NCBI RefSeq assembly: GCF_026427355.1
Contig: NZ_CP102667.1
Coordinates: 19,076 to 83,075, forward strand
Direction of reading: 5' to 3'
Source: Sphingobium sp. JS3065
GTDB lineage: Bacteria; Pseudomonadota; Alphaproteobacteria; Sphingomonadales; Sphingomonadaceae
Length of the DNA: 64,000 nucleotides
The notes below the pieces were generated by a model. The model saw nothing but the letters and a program-made list of their open reading frames with translations. It was not told where the DNA came from and made no database searches. The translations under genes were made by a program, and so were the position numbers. Below are positions 19,199-26,797 of the stretch, piece by piece. The first letter of the stretch is position 1. The number at the start of each line of letters is the position of its first letter.

Positions 19199-19243
19199 GG
19201 GTCCATCCCCGCAAAAGTACCGAACGCGACATAGGAATTTCGG
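19199..19243 (+). repeat. Left inverted repeat of the Tn3-family unit
   Basis: Forty-five bases starting GGGTCCATCCCCGCAAAAG match the reverse complement of 23120-23164 with several scattered mismatches. The repeat abuts the tnpR stop codon. Confidence 0.85.
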
Positions 19244-19885
19244 TCAAGCACTGAGGGCATTCGGAGTGCCGGACGCGACTTTGAGGACCCGCTTTGCATG
19301 ATCGCGCAACTGGCCGTTCGGTCCGACGTAGCGATAGAGCGTCGCGCGGCTAATGCCGAGTTCACGGCATAGGTCAGCGATATTCGTGTCGCGATTGGCC
19401 ATCGCAGACTGGGCCAGGCGGATCTGGTTTTTGGTCAGCTCGAATTGGCGGCCGCCTTTACGTCCGCGTGCGCGGGCAGCGGCGAGACCCGCCATTGTGC
19501 GTTCGCGAATGAGATCGCCCTCGAACTCGGCCAGTGCCGCGAATATCCCGAATATCAGTTTGCCGCTTGATGTGGTGGTGTCTATATCGGCGCCCTGGCC
19601 GGTGAGGACGCAAAGCCCGACGCCTCGTTCAGACAGACTGCGTACGGTCGTGACCAAATGCTTGAGATCGCGTCCCAGCCGGTCAAGCTTCCATATATAA
19701 AGTGTGTCGCCTGGCCGTAGCGCTTTCAGGCAGGCTTCCAGCCCCGGACGATCATCCCGCTTTCCAGACGCTTCGTCCTTGTAGACGTGGTCGGGAGTGA
19801 CATCGGCCGCCGTGAGCGCATCCATCTGAAGGTCGAGGGTCTGCGAGCCGTCTGCTTTGGAAATCCGCGCATATCCGAGCTTCAT
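19244..19885 (-). CDS. tnpR: TnpR, Tn3-family serine resolvase
   Basis: This 213-residue serine recombinase resolves transposition cointegrates at res. The catalytic domain starts MKLGYARISKADGSQTLDLQ, with the nucleophile serine in YARIS. The arginine motifs LDRLGRDLKHL and EFEGDLIRERT follow, and a C-terminal helix-turn-helix (TNIADLCRELGISRATLYRYV) ends it. An open frame extends 33 codons upstream, but I chose the ATG at 19885 because resolvases begin at this motif. The gene is divergent from tnpA. Confidence 0.93.
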   Translation of the reverse strand: MKLGYARISKADGSQTLDLQMDALTAADVTPDHVYKDEASGKRDDRPGLEACLKALRPGDTLYIWKLDRLGRDLKHLVTTVRSLSERGVGLCVLTGQGADIDTTTSSGKLIFGIFAALAEFEGDLIRERTMAGLAAARARGRKGGRQFELTKNQIRLAQSAMANRDTNIADLCRELGISRATLYRYVGPNGQLRDHAKRVLKVASGTPNALSA

Positions 19886-20015
19886 GAGTGTTTCACAGAC
19901 GGTCGTTTGTGTGACGCTGGCGAAACAGCCCGCCAGCATGATCGATTTTGTATCATATCCCGTCTCACAGATAAAGGATAGCAAACCCTATCCAAAACGA
20001 AAAGAGACGCAGCTT
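19886..20015. promoter_or_regulatory. Putative res site and divergent tnpR/tnpA promoters
   Basis: This 130-bp gap lies between the divergent tnpR and tnpA starts, where Tn3-family res sites normally lie. It includes short dyads such as CTGGCG...CGCCAG near 19917-19934. TATCC-type repeats lie near 19977-19994. Exact subsites were not defined. Confidence 0.6.
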
Positions 20016-23000
20016 ATGCCACGCATGCAAATTCTCTCGCCCGGCGAACAGAACGCTTTCGACACACCGCCCCGGATGAACGCTGCCCAGCGCAAGGCTG
20101 CCTTCGATTTGCCACTCGGCTTTCAAAAAGAGATCGAGCGACTGCGGGATCCAGCCCACCAGGTCGGGTTCTGTTTAAATGCCGGCTACTTCCGTCATGG
20201 CCGGCGCTGCTTTGCCCCCGAAACATTCCACGACAACGACATTGCACATGTCTCCAGTCGGCTGGGGCATGACGCGGGAATGTTTGCACCCGCCGCCTAT
20301 CCCGACCGGACACGTCAACGCCACGAGCGGATAATAGAGCGCCTGGCCGGTTTCCGGACGCTCGGTGGCGATGGTGAAGCGCATCTGTCTCTCATGATCG
20401 ACCAGAAGGTCAGGGCTCACGAGAAACCGAAGGTTATCTTCCAGGCTGCCGTCGACCATCTGCTGACAAATCGGATTGCCTTGCCGGGCTACCGGCGCCT
20501 GCAGGATTTGATCCTGTTGGCGATCGGGCGGTCCAGAACGCGCGAGATGGCTCTGGTCGATGCCCACCTGCCACCGGCACTCGGCCGGGAACTCGACCTG
20601 CTTCTGGGTGATGGTGAGGAAACAGACGGGATCGCGCGGAGCCGTCTGGCGGCCCTCAAGCAGAATTCACAATCCGTTCGTCCCCGTTCGGTCAAGGACA
20701 GGCTGGCCAATCACACGGAGCTCTCCGACCTGTTTCACAAGCTCGAACCGGTCATTACGGCCCTGGGTTGGGATCGAAGCAGCGCCCGCAATTACGCGCT
20801 TGCCGTCATGAAATCGGATCCCCACGATCTGCGGCGTCGAAAGCCGGCAGACCGCTATCTTCACCTCATCGCCTTCGTCGTCCATCAATACTTCTCGCTG
20901 CAGGACAATCTGGTGGCCACGCTACTCAGCTCCGTTAAGGCTACCGAGACTGCGGCAAGCCGCGAGTTCAAGGACTGGTGCTATGTCGAGAGAAAGTCTC
21001 AGGCCGCAAAGCTCCGGGCCCAGATACAGGCTTTCGAAGATCATTTCCAATCGGCCATGGCCACCCTGCGCGGTGTGTTCGAAGCCGACGACCTCACAGA
21101 CGCTGACAAGCTGCAGAGCCTGCATCTCTTGCTGTTCCCGGTCGATGCGGCGCCAGTGTTGTCCGATGCCATTCTGAAAGACATGAAGGATGACGCGAGC
21201 GTATCGCAGAACGAGGACGCCCGCTATTACGACATTCTTGAAGCCAGATCCCGACGCCTGCAAAACCAGGTGTCGGGTGTCATGAAGTCTCTGTCCTTCC
21301 AGACGGAAACACATATCAAGCCGCTGCTGGCGGCGCTGGTGCATTTCCGCAAGGCCGATGGCCAGGTGACGCGATCGGCGCCATCAGGCTTTCTCGATCC
21401 CGACGAGCGCAAGGCCGTGGGAAGTGGCGCGGAATTCAGGCCGTCGCTTTATAAGGTCATGCTGTTCCAGCACGTCGCCAGGGCGATCAAAGCCGGCGGT
21501 GTAAACCTGCCCCAATCTCACAGATATCAGCCCCTGGATAGCTATCTGATCGGGACAGAGCGCTGGCAGCGCGATCGTGAGCAATTACTGGAACGCGCCG
21601 GAATGGCGCGTTTCTCGGACCCGAACGCCGTGCTTGCGACGTTGAAGCAAGCCCTGAGCGACCAGTTTCTCCTCACCAACAGCAATATCGCAGACGGCAG
21701 AAACCTTCATGCGACGGTCGCGGCTGCCGGCCACATCAAGCTCAACACGCCCAAGCAGGAGGAGATCGAGACGACTGCCCTTTCCAGGCTCTTTCCGCAA
21801 CGGCACTATGTGCCGCTCTCCGAGATCCTCAACACGGTCAACGTCGCTAGCGGTTTTGCCGACAGCCTGTCGCATCTGCGCCAGCAATACGCCCGCCCGG
21901 TTTCGACCGCCGTTCTCCTGGCCGGCGTCATTGGCCTGGGATGCGGGATCGGCCTGCGGAAAATGGCCCGAATATCCGGTGCGATCAAGGAGGACGCTCT
22001 GGATCACGCCGTCAACTGGCACTTCTCCCGCGAAAATCTTGTTGCTGCCAACGATCGCATCCTCGCCCTCATGGACAGCCTCGATCTCCCGGAAATCTAC
22101 CGGCGCCATGCCGGTGAGACCCACACGGCCAGTGACGGCCAGAAGTTCGAGGTAACCGGCGATAGCCTCGATGCCAGCCATTCCTTCAAATATTTTGGGA
22201 AAGGTCAGGGAAGCAGCGCCTACACCTATGTCAGCGACAAGATCTTGCTCTGGTATTCCACCGTCTTCAGCGCCGCCGAACGCGACAGCGCCTACGTCAT
22301 CGACGGTCTGATGCACAACGACGTGGTGAAATCGACGATCCATTCGACGGACACCCATGGCTATTCCGAAGCGATCTTCGGCGCCACCTATCTCATCGAC
22401 ATTGCCTATGCCCCCAGGATCAAGGGCCTGAAGCATCAAACCCTGTATGGCTTCAGGTCCATGACGCACGAAAATCGGAAGAACTGGGCCGTCCAACCCG
22501 ACAAATATGTTGACGAAAACATCATCCGTACCCACTGGGACGAAATTCTCCGGCTCATGGTCACCATCAGGCTCAAGGAAACCACGGCGTCGGATATATT
22601 CCGGCGGCTCAATTCATATTCCAGGCAGAACAGTCTTTACACCGCCCTCAAAGCTTTCGGACGCATCGTCAAAACCCTGTTCATCCTGCGCTACATCGAT
22701 GGCGTCGAACTGCGAATGGATATCGAAGCCATGCTCAACAAGGTCGAACTGGCCAACCGGTTTACCCGAGCGGTGGCCGTCGGCAGTCCGCGTGAGTTCA
22801 TCTTTACCGTCCAGGAGGATCAGCAGGTAGCCGAAGCCTGCAACCGCCTGATCAAGAACGCCATCATCTGCTGGAATTATCTCTATCTCGAAACCAGGCT
22901 ACGCGCCGCCGATCCCGAAACGCACGCCGAAATGATGCAGAGTATCAAGGCCCATTCGCCGCAATCCTGGGCGCACATCAACATGCTGGGCGAATACGAT

Positions 23001-23060
23001 TTCTCCGACAAGAAGCTTGCAGACAGCTTCGGTATCCTCCCCCTGAAACAGGGCCTCTGA
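20016..23060 (+). CDS. tnpA: TnpA, Tn3-family transposase
   Basis: This 1014-residue DDE transposase is of usual Tn3 length. The N-terminal DNA-binding domain begins MPRMQILSPGEQNAFDTPP (DUF4158-type region with FCLNAGYFRHGRRCF). The catalytic domain has the aspartate region STDTHGYSEAIFGATYLID and the later KLANRF-like conserved C-terminal block (NKVELANRFTRAV). The C-terminal segment AHINMLGEYDF corresponds to the family's WEHINLTGEY motif. I chose the start at 20016; the open frame extends upstream only through the res region. Confidence 0.93.
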   Translation: MPRMQILSPGEQNAFDTPPRMNAAQRKAAFDLPLGFQKEIERLRDPAHQVGFCLNAGYFRHGRRCFAPETFHDNDIAHVSSRLGHDAGMFAPAAYPDRTRQRHERIIERLAGFRTLGGDGEAHLSLMIDQKVRAHEKPKVIFQAAVDHLLTNRIALPGYRRLQDLILLAIGRSRTREMALVDAHLPPALGRELDLLLGDGEETDGIARSRLAALKQNSQSVRPRSVKDRLANHTELSDLFHKLEPVITALGWDRSSARNYALAVMKSDPHDLRRRKPADRYLHLIAFVVHQYFSLQDNLVATLLSSVKATETAASREFKDWCYVERKSQAAKLRAQIQAFEDHFQSAMATLRGVFEADDLTDADKLQSLHLLLFPVDAAPVLSDAILKDMKDDASVSQNEDARYYDILEARSRRLQNQVSGVMKSLSFQTETHIKPLLAALVHFRKADGQVTRSAPSGFLDPDERKAVGSGAEFRPSLYKVMLFQHVARAIKAGGVNLPQSHRYQPLDSYLIGTERWQRDREQLLERAGMARFSDPNAVLATLKQALSDQFLLTNSNIADGRNLHATVAAAGHIKLNTPKQEEIETTALSRLFPQRHYVPLSEILNTVNVASGFADSLSHLRQQYARPVSTAVLLAGVIGLGCGIGLRKMARISGAIKEDALDHAVNWHFSRENLVAANDRILALMDSLDLPEIYRRHAGETHTASDGQKFEVTGDSLDASHSFKYFGKGQGSSAYTYVSDKILLWYSTVFSAAERDSAYVIDGLMHNDVVKSTIHSTDTHGYSEAIFGATYLIDIAYAPRIKGLKHQTLYGFRSMTHENRKNWAVQPDKYVDENIIRTHWDEILRLMVTIRLKETTASDIFRRLNSYSRQNSLYTALKAFGRIVKTLFILRYIDGVELRMDIEAMLNKVELANRFTRAVAVGSPREFIFTVQEDQQVAEACNRLIKNAIICWNYLYLETRLRAADPETHAEMMQSIKAHSPQSWAHINMLGEYDFSDKKLADSFGILPLKQGL

Positions 23061-23119
23061 AACCAGGCCGTAAATGGGGGAATGAAAATGAGGGAATTTA
23101 TCAGCAACTCAATACCTTG

Positions 23120-23164
23120 CCAGAATTCCTATGTCGCATTCCGCCCCTTTGCGGGGACGGACCC
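23120..23164 (-). repeat. Right inverted repeat of the Tn3-family unit
   Basis: This is the reverse complement of the left repeat with several mismatches; its outermost bases read GGACCC. It abuts the truncated start of a second tnpA gene. Confidence 0.85.
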
Positions 23165-23374
23165 GACTTCGCCCGCTTCCAGCGCACGGCCAGGCCATCT
23201 CATAGTGAGCAGGAGCATCGCGAAACCGAGCCGGGTGGCATCGCCGCGACGGCGGCCGACAATTTCCACGTCGTCGCTGGTCAGCGTATAGTGCCGCGCA
23301 ATCTCGCGCTCATCGAGCGGCGCGCTATAATGCCCCGCCCAGATTTCCGGGCTCACCAGTCGCCGTCTCGCCAC
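23165..23374 (-). pseudogene. N-terminal remnant of a second Tn3-family transposase (Tn5393-like)
   Basis: Reading from 23374 on the minus strand gives MARRRLVSPEIWAGHYSAPL and then EIARHYTLTSDDVEIVGRRR. This is the DUF4158 start typical of many alphaproteobacterial Tn3 transposases. After about 70 residues it runs into the right inverted repeat of the neighbouring unit. It is therefore a gene cut by that insertion, and the rest of it is not found on the other side in this window. Confidence 0.8.
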
Positions 23375-23513
23375 GCATCATCTCCTTCGCTTTGCGAGTC
23401 CGTCAGACGGTCCTCTGGCGGCCAGCATGAATATGTCCGTCAACTCTGGACCCGTGATGGCGATTCGGACAAGAATGCAAATCGATGGGAAAACGGACAG
23501 ATTGGGACCGGCT

Positions 23514-24089
23514 GTGGCGCTGATTGGCTATGCGCGAGTATCGACCGGCGACCAGAAGCTGGCGCTCCAGCACGACGCGCTGAACGCGGCCGGTTGCGAG
23601 CGGACGTTCAACGACCATGCGTCCGGCGCAAAGACCGATCGGCCAGGCTTGGCCGAGGCACTGGCCTATCTGCGCGCTGGCGACACACTGGTCGTGTGGA
23701 AGCTCGATCGTCTTGGCCGCTCGATGAGCCACCTGATCGAGAAGGTTGGCGAACTCGCCGCGCGCGGCGTCGGCTTCCGCTCGCTTACCGAGCAGATCGA
23801 CACCACCACGTCAGGCGGCATGCTGGTGTTCAACATCTTCGGCTCGCTTGCCCAGTTCGAGCGCGATCTAATCCGCGAGCGCACCAACGCCGGATTGAAG
23901 GCTGCACGGGAACGAGGGAGCCTTGGCGGTCGACGTCCGGTCATCACGCCTGACAAATTGCGCAAGGCGCGCGATCATATCGCGGCAGGGCTGACTGTCC
24001 GCGAGGCGGCCACGCGCCTCAAGGTTGGCAAAACCGCGCTCTACAAGGCTCTCGAAGGCACCACTGCCAAGACCGCAGTCAAAGTATGA
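23514..24089 (+). CDS. tnpR: TnpR-type serine resolvase of the disrupted transposon
   Basis: This serine recombinase of about 191 residues is divergent from the tnpA remnant, in the arrangement of Tn5393-like transposons. It has the catalytic segment VALIGYARVSTGDQKLALQ, the motifs LDRLGRSMSHLIEK and AQFERDLIRERTNAGL, and a C-terminal helix-turn-helix (LTVREAATRLKVGKTALYKAL). A GTG at 23514 gives the family start. Upstream ATG codons at 23427 and later would add up to 29 unusual residues. The res site should lie in 23375-23513. Confidence 0.85.
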   Translation: MALIGYARVSTGDQKLALQHDALNAAGCERTFNDHASGAKTDRPGLAEALAYLRAGDTLVVWKLDRLGRSMSHLIEKVGELAARGVGFRSLTEQIDTTTSGGMLVFNIFGSLAQFERDLIRERTNAGLKAARERGSLGGRRPVITPDKLRKARDHIAAGLTVREAATRLKVGKTALYKALEGTTAKTAVKV

Positions 24090-24099
24090 GGAAAGAGTG

Positions 24100-24366
24100 A
24101 TGAACGAACGCGATCCCAACATCGTTACCTCGAGCCTGTCTGGTATCGTCACCGAGCAGGGCGTCACCGTGAGAGTGAACATCATTCGGTTGGAAAATGA
24201 GCCGAGCTGGTCGCTCGAAGTCGAAAACGAGTATGGAACGTCTACGGTCTGGGACAACCTGTTCGCGACTGATGATGCCGCGCATGCCGCTTTTCGTCAG
24301 ACCGTCGATGAAGAAGGTATGCGCGCCTTCCTCGACCAGGCTGTCGTCATACCCTTCCGACGTTAG
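24100..24366 (+). CDS. Hypothetical protein downstream of tnpR (88 aa)
   Basis: A short acidic protein starting MNERDPNIVTSSLSGIVTEQ, preceded by a good GAGGAAAGAG ribosome binding site and 10 bp after tnpR. It appears to be a beta-rich single domain (VRVNIIRLENEPSWSLEVEN) followed by helical segments. No known function was recognised. It is probably passenger or accessory DNA of the Tn5393-like transposon, since the transposon end follows. Confidence 0.6.
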   Translation: MNERDPNIVTSSLSGIVTEQGVTVRVNIIRLENEPSWSLEVENEYGTSTVWDNLFATDDAAHAAFRQTVDEEGMRAFLDQAVVIPFRR

Positions 24367-24433
24367 CACCGTCAGTGTTCGCCGTTCGTTCGATCCTAGC
24401 GTACGTAAACTTCACTTTCGTGCAGTGACCCCA

Positions 24434-24601
24434 TGAAGCTCGGCGAGGTCGTCAATACCCGGGCCGCCAGCGGTACCCATATCGCGCCTGATCTACTCGC
24501 CCACGTCTCGCCGTTGGGATGGGAACACATCAATCTAACCGGGGAATATCGCTGGCCAAAATCCTTAGCGTAGGATTCCGCCCCCTCCCGCAAACGCCCC
24601 C
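24434..24601 (+). pseudogene. Transposase C-terminal remnant overlapping a Tn3-family terminal repeat
   Basis: The plus strand encodes GTHIAPDLLAHVSPLGWEHI followed by NLTGEYRW, the signature C-terminal end of Tn3-family transposases, with a stop near 24572. The last part overlaps a 38-bp terminal repeat at 24564-24601. Read inward, the repeat starts GGGGGCG and ends CGCTAAG, the format of Tn21/Tn5393-class ends. In Tn5393 the long terminal repeats include the tnpA 3' end, so this is probably the right end of the disrupted transposon and not a separate gene. Confidence 0.75.
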
Positions 24602-24602
24602 A

Positions 24603-25163
24603 GTGAAGGGGCAACGGATCGGCTATGTCCGGGTCAGCACGTTCGATCAGAATGTGGATCGCCAATTGGAAGGTCAGTCGCTCGATCGGACCTTCACCGA
24701 CAAGGCATCGGGCAAGGACGTCAACCGCCCCCAGCTTGAGGCTCTGCTCACTTTCGCCCGCGAAGGCGATACCGTCGTCGTCCACAGCATGGATCGGTTG
24801 GCCCGCAATCTGGATGACCTGCGCAAGCTGGTCCAGGGCCTCACCAAGCGAGGTATCCGGATCGAGTTTGAGAAGGAAAGCCTGTCCTTCTCGGGGGAGG
24901 ACTCCCCGATGGCCAATCTGATGCTCTCGGTCATGGGTGCGTTTGCTGAGTTCGAGCGCGCCCTGATCCGCGAACGGCAACGCGAAGGCATTGCGATCGC
25001 TCGGCAGCGCGGCGCCTATCGGGGGCGGAAACGGTCGCTCTCGGATGAGATGATTGCCGATCTGCACCGCCGCGTTGCCGCCGGTGAACGCAAGGCGACC
25101 ATCGCGCGCGACATGGGCATCAGCCGCGAAACCCTCTACCAGTACCTTCGCGCCGCTGCCTGA
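24603..25163 (+). CDS. Serine recombinase/resolvase family protein
   Basis: This site-specific recombinase of about 186 residues starts immediately outside the transposon end. The catalytic region is QRIGYVRVSTFDQNVDRQLE. The motifs MDRLARNLDDLRKLV and EFERALIRERQREGI follow, with a C-terminal helix-turn-helix (ATIARDMGISRETLYQYLRA). A GTG at 24603 is the natural-looking start. Because the transposon end abuts it, the native promoter and ribosome site may have been lost. It could be a plasmid multimer-resolution enzyme or another transposon remnant. Confidence 0.8.
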   Translation: MKGQRIGYVRVSTFDQNVDRQLEGQSLDRTFTDKASGKDVNRPQLEALLTFAREGDTVVVHSMDRLARNLDDLRKLVQGLTKRGIRIEFEKESLSFSGEDSPMANLMLSVMGAFAEFERALIRERQREGIAIARQRGAYRGRKRSLSDEMIADLHRRVAAGERKATIARDMGISRETLYQYLRAAA

Positions 25164-25198
25164 CACCAATGTTCACATTATGTCCGGAAAATCGTTGT

Positions 25199-25579
25199 TC
25201 AGCGTACAAAGCTTGAGGTGACGCCTATCCCGTATGATGTGCCAATCATCAAACCTACGAAGAACACGGGGATCATGAGCAGAAGCATCGAGCCGAAGCG
25301 TGTTCTACGGCGAGAGCTTTGGATCGCGAGCGCATCACGTTGCAGCTTGAGGGCTGTTATGATCGTCTCGGTAGCAAGGGTGATTTCATGGGCGTCGTCG
25401 CCCACATTTGTAAGCAATTGCTCAACGTCTGTCAGAGGGCGTTCCAACTGTTTACCCACTTCGCTTAGATCAGACCAAGCGAGGTTTCTGGAATGAATCA
25501 CGCGAAGCAAGGTTTCAATGTGACGATCGAGATCGGACACGCCTCTCGATGGCACCGGATCAGGCCGGGGAATGTTCAT
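25199..25579 (-). CDS. Small C-terminally anchored membrane protein at the end of the T4SS operon
   Basis: A 126-residue protein starting MNIPRPDPVPSRG, with helical cytoplasmic segments and one C-terminal membrane helix (FGSMLLLMIPVFFVGLMIGT). It follows the LPD7 gene on the same strand and is the last gene of the transfer operon. An ACAGGAAA ribosome site supports the ATG at 25579. A GTG at 25618 is an alternative start. Function unknown; an inner-membrane partner of transfer or entry exclusion is possible. Confidence 0.65.
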   Translation of the reverse strand: MNIPRPDPVPSRGVSDLDRHIETLLRVIHSRNLAWSDLSEVGKQLERPLTDVEQLLTNVGDDAHEITLATETIITALKLQRDALAIQSSRRRTRFGSMLLLMIPVFFVGLMIGTSYGIGVTSSFVR

Positions 25580-25618
25580 CGTGCGGTTTCCTGTTTCCAA
25601 AAGGCATGTGCCATGCAC

Positions 25619-26797
25619 TTAGCGCGAGCGGGACGGCTTTCTCTCCTGCTGGCGAAGCGTCAAATCCTCGCGGGCTATGCGGGTGGCCTCATTCTGGCGC
25701 TGTTGCTCGAAGCGTGCCGCAGGAATCGGTCCGCCGTTCTCAATCCGCTTGGCCACCGTTTCCTTCGCGTTCTCGATGTAGCGCGCCTGATCCTCCTTTT
25801 TGGGAAAGCGCGTCTTAGCTTCGATTGAGGCCGCCAGGACGTGCGACTGCGCGGCCTTGAATTGCGGATCGGTCGCATTCTCGCGGTGGGAGTTGCGGCG
25901 GAATTGTTCGGCCGCTGCGCGAAACTCGGTAGGGTCTTGCTTTGCCATGCTCGCTCTTTTCGTAGGGTCTTGAGCTTCGCGCGCCTTGTCACGCGCCGCC
26001 AGTCTTTCTCCCTCAAGCTTCAGCTGGGGAGAAGGCTCGAAGTCTTTGACGGCGACACCGGCGCGGGCGGCTTCCAGATAGACCGCCTTCTTGAAATCAT
26101 CGCTGCCATGAACACGGATCGACTGCCAGCCATTATGCTTCGCAATGGCGACCGCATCGCCAATCGCATGGTCCTTGTTGATCCGAATGCCGTCCTGGCC
26201 TTTGATCGACATATCGGGCTTGTCGTCGCGTCCACTACGGAACAGGTCGTCGCCGACCCGCAGATATTTCCGTTCGAGCTGGGCCGGTAGCGCCAAGGCG
26301 GCGTCATTGACCTTCTTGCTTTGGTCCGCCGCCTTTGACGGTGGATCGGAACGAGTGGGCGCTGACGCCTCTTGCCGTTCCGCCCTGGACCGTTCGCCTT
26401 CATGAATATTCAGCGATTTGTCGGTTACGGCGGCCGGTGCGGCTTCACGCTTCACCGTTCGGGGCCAAGCTTCAATATCAGCTAACGCGGCGCGCTCGCG
26501 TTGCTCCAATTCATTCGTAGGCGCCCCGCGTTTCACCGCGCCGTGATATTCTTTAATGGCTGGGCTTAGGTATTGCCCTACGGGCGTCGAACCGTCGTTC
26601 TGCCAGTCCGTAGATACAAGGTGTGCAGTTTTGCCATCTTTCTGCATCCTCAGCGAGTGATTGCCCGTGTCCACCTTGACGTAAGCCTGCATTGCATCGG
26701 GCAGAGTAGCGAAGGATTGCTTGCTTGAGCCTACTCCGTGAATCTCGAAGGGGCGCGGTTCGGTTTCTGCGCGCGGGCTTGTGCTATCATCGGCCAT
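25619..26797 (-). CDS. LPD7-domain conjugation-associated protein
   Basis: A 392-residue hydrophilic protein directly after virD4; its start lies inside the virD4 3' end (11-bp overlap). Residues about 175-265 (LERKYLRVGDDLFRSGRDDK, GDAVAIAKHNGWQSIRVHG, AVYLEAARAGVAV) match the LPD7 domain. That domain is found at the C-terminus of TraI/MobA-type relaxases and as stand-alone proteins on conjugative plasmids. The flanks are charged and probably disordered. No relaxase catalytic motif (HUH or Tyr) is present. It may assist or derive from a relaxase; the relaxase itself was not found in this window. Confidence 0.75.
   Translation of the reverse strand: MADDSTSPRAETEPRPFEIHGVGSSKQSFATLPDAMQAYVKVDTGNHSLRMQKDGKTAHLVSTDWQNDGSTPVGQYLSPAIKEYHGAVKRGAPTNELEQRERAALADIEAWPRTVKREAAPAAVTDKSLNIHEGERSRAERQEASAPTRSDPPSKAADQSKKVNDAALALPAQLERKYLRVGDDLFRSGRDDKPDMSIKGQDGIRINKDHAIGDAVAIAKHNGWQSIRVHGSDDFKKAVYLEAARAGVAVKDFEPSPQLKLEGERLAARDKAREAQDPTKRASMAKQDPTEFRAAAEQFRRNSHRENATDPQFKAAQSHVLAASIEAKTRFPKKEDQARYIENAKETVAKRIENGGPIPAARFEQQRQNEATRIAREDLTLRQQERKPSRSR

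Larger units (their letters stand above)
19199..23164. mobile_element. Tn3-family transposon unit (tnpR-res-tnpA, about 4.0 kb)
   Basis: A divergent tnpR/tnpA pair is enclosed by 45-bp imperfect inverted repeats beginning GGGTCC and ending near AGGAATT (19199-19243 and 23120-23164). There is no cargo inside. The flanking pentamers differ, so there is no target duplication. The unit has therefore recombined since insertion, or the repeats belong to different insertion events. Its right end cuts the start of another tnpA. Confidence 0.85.
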
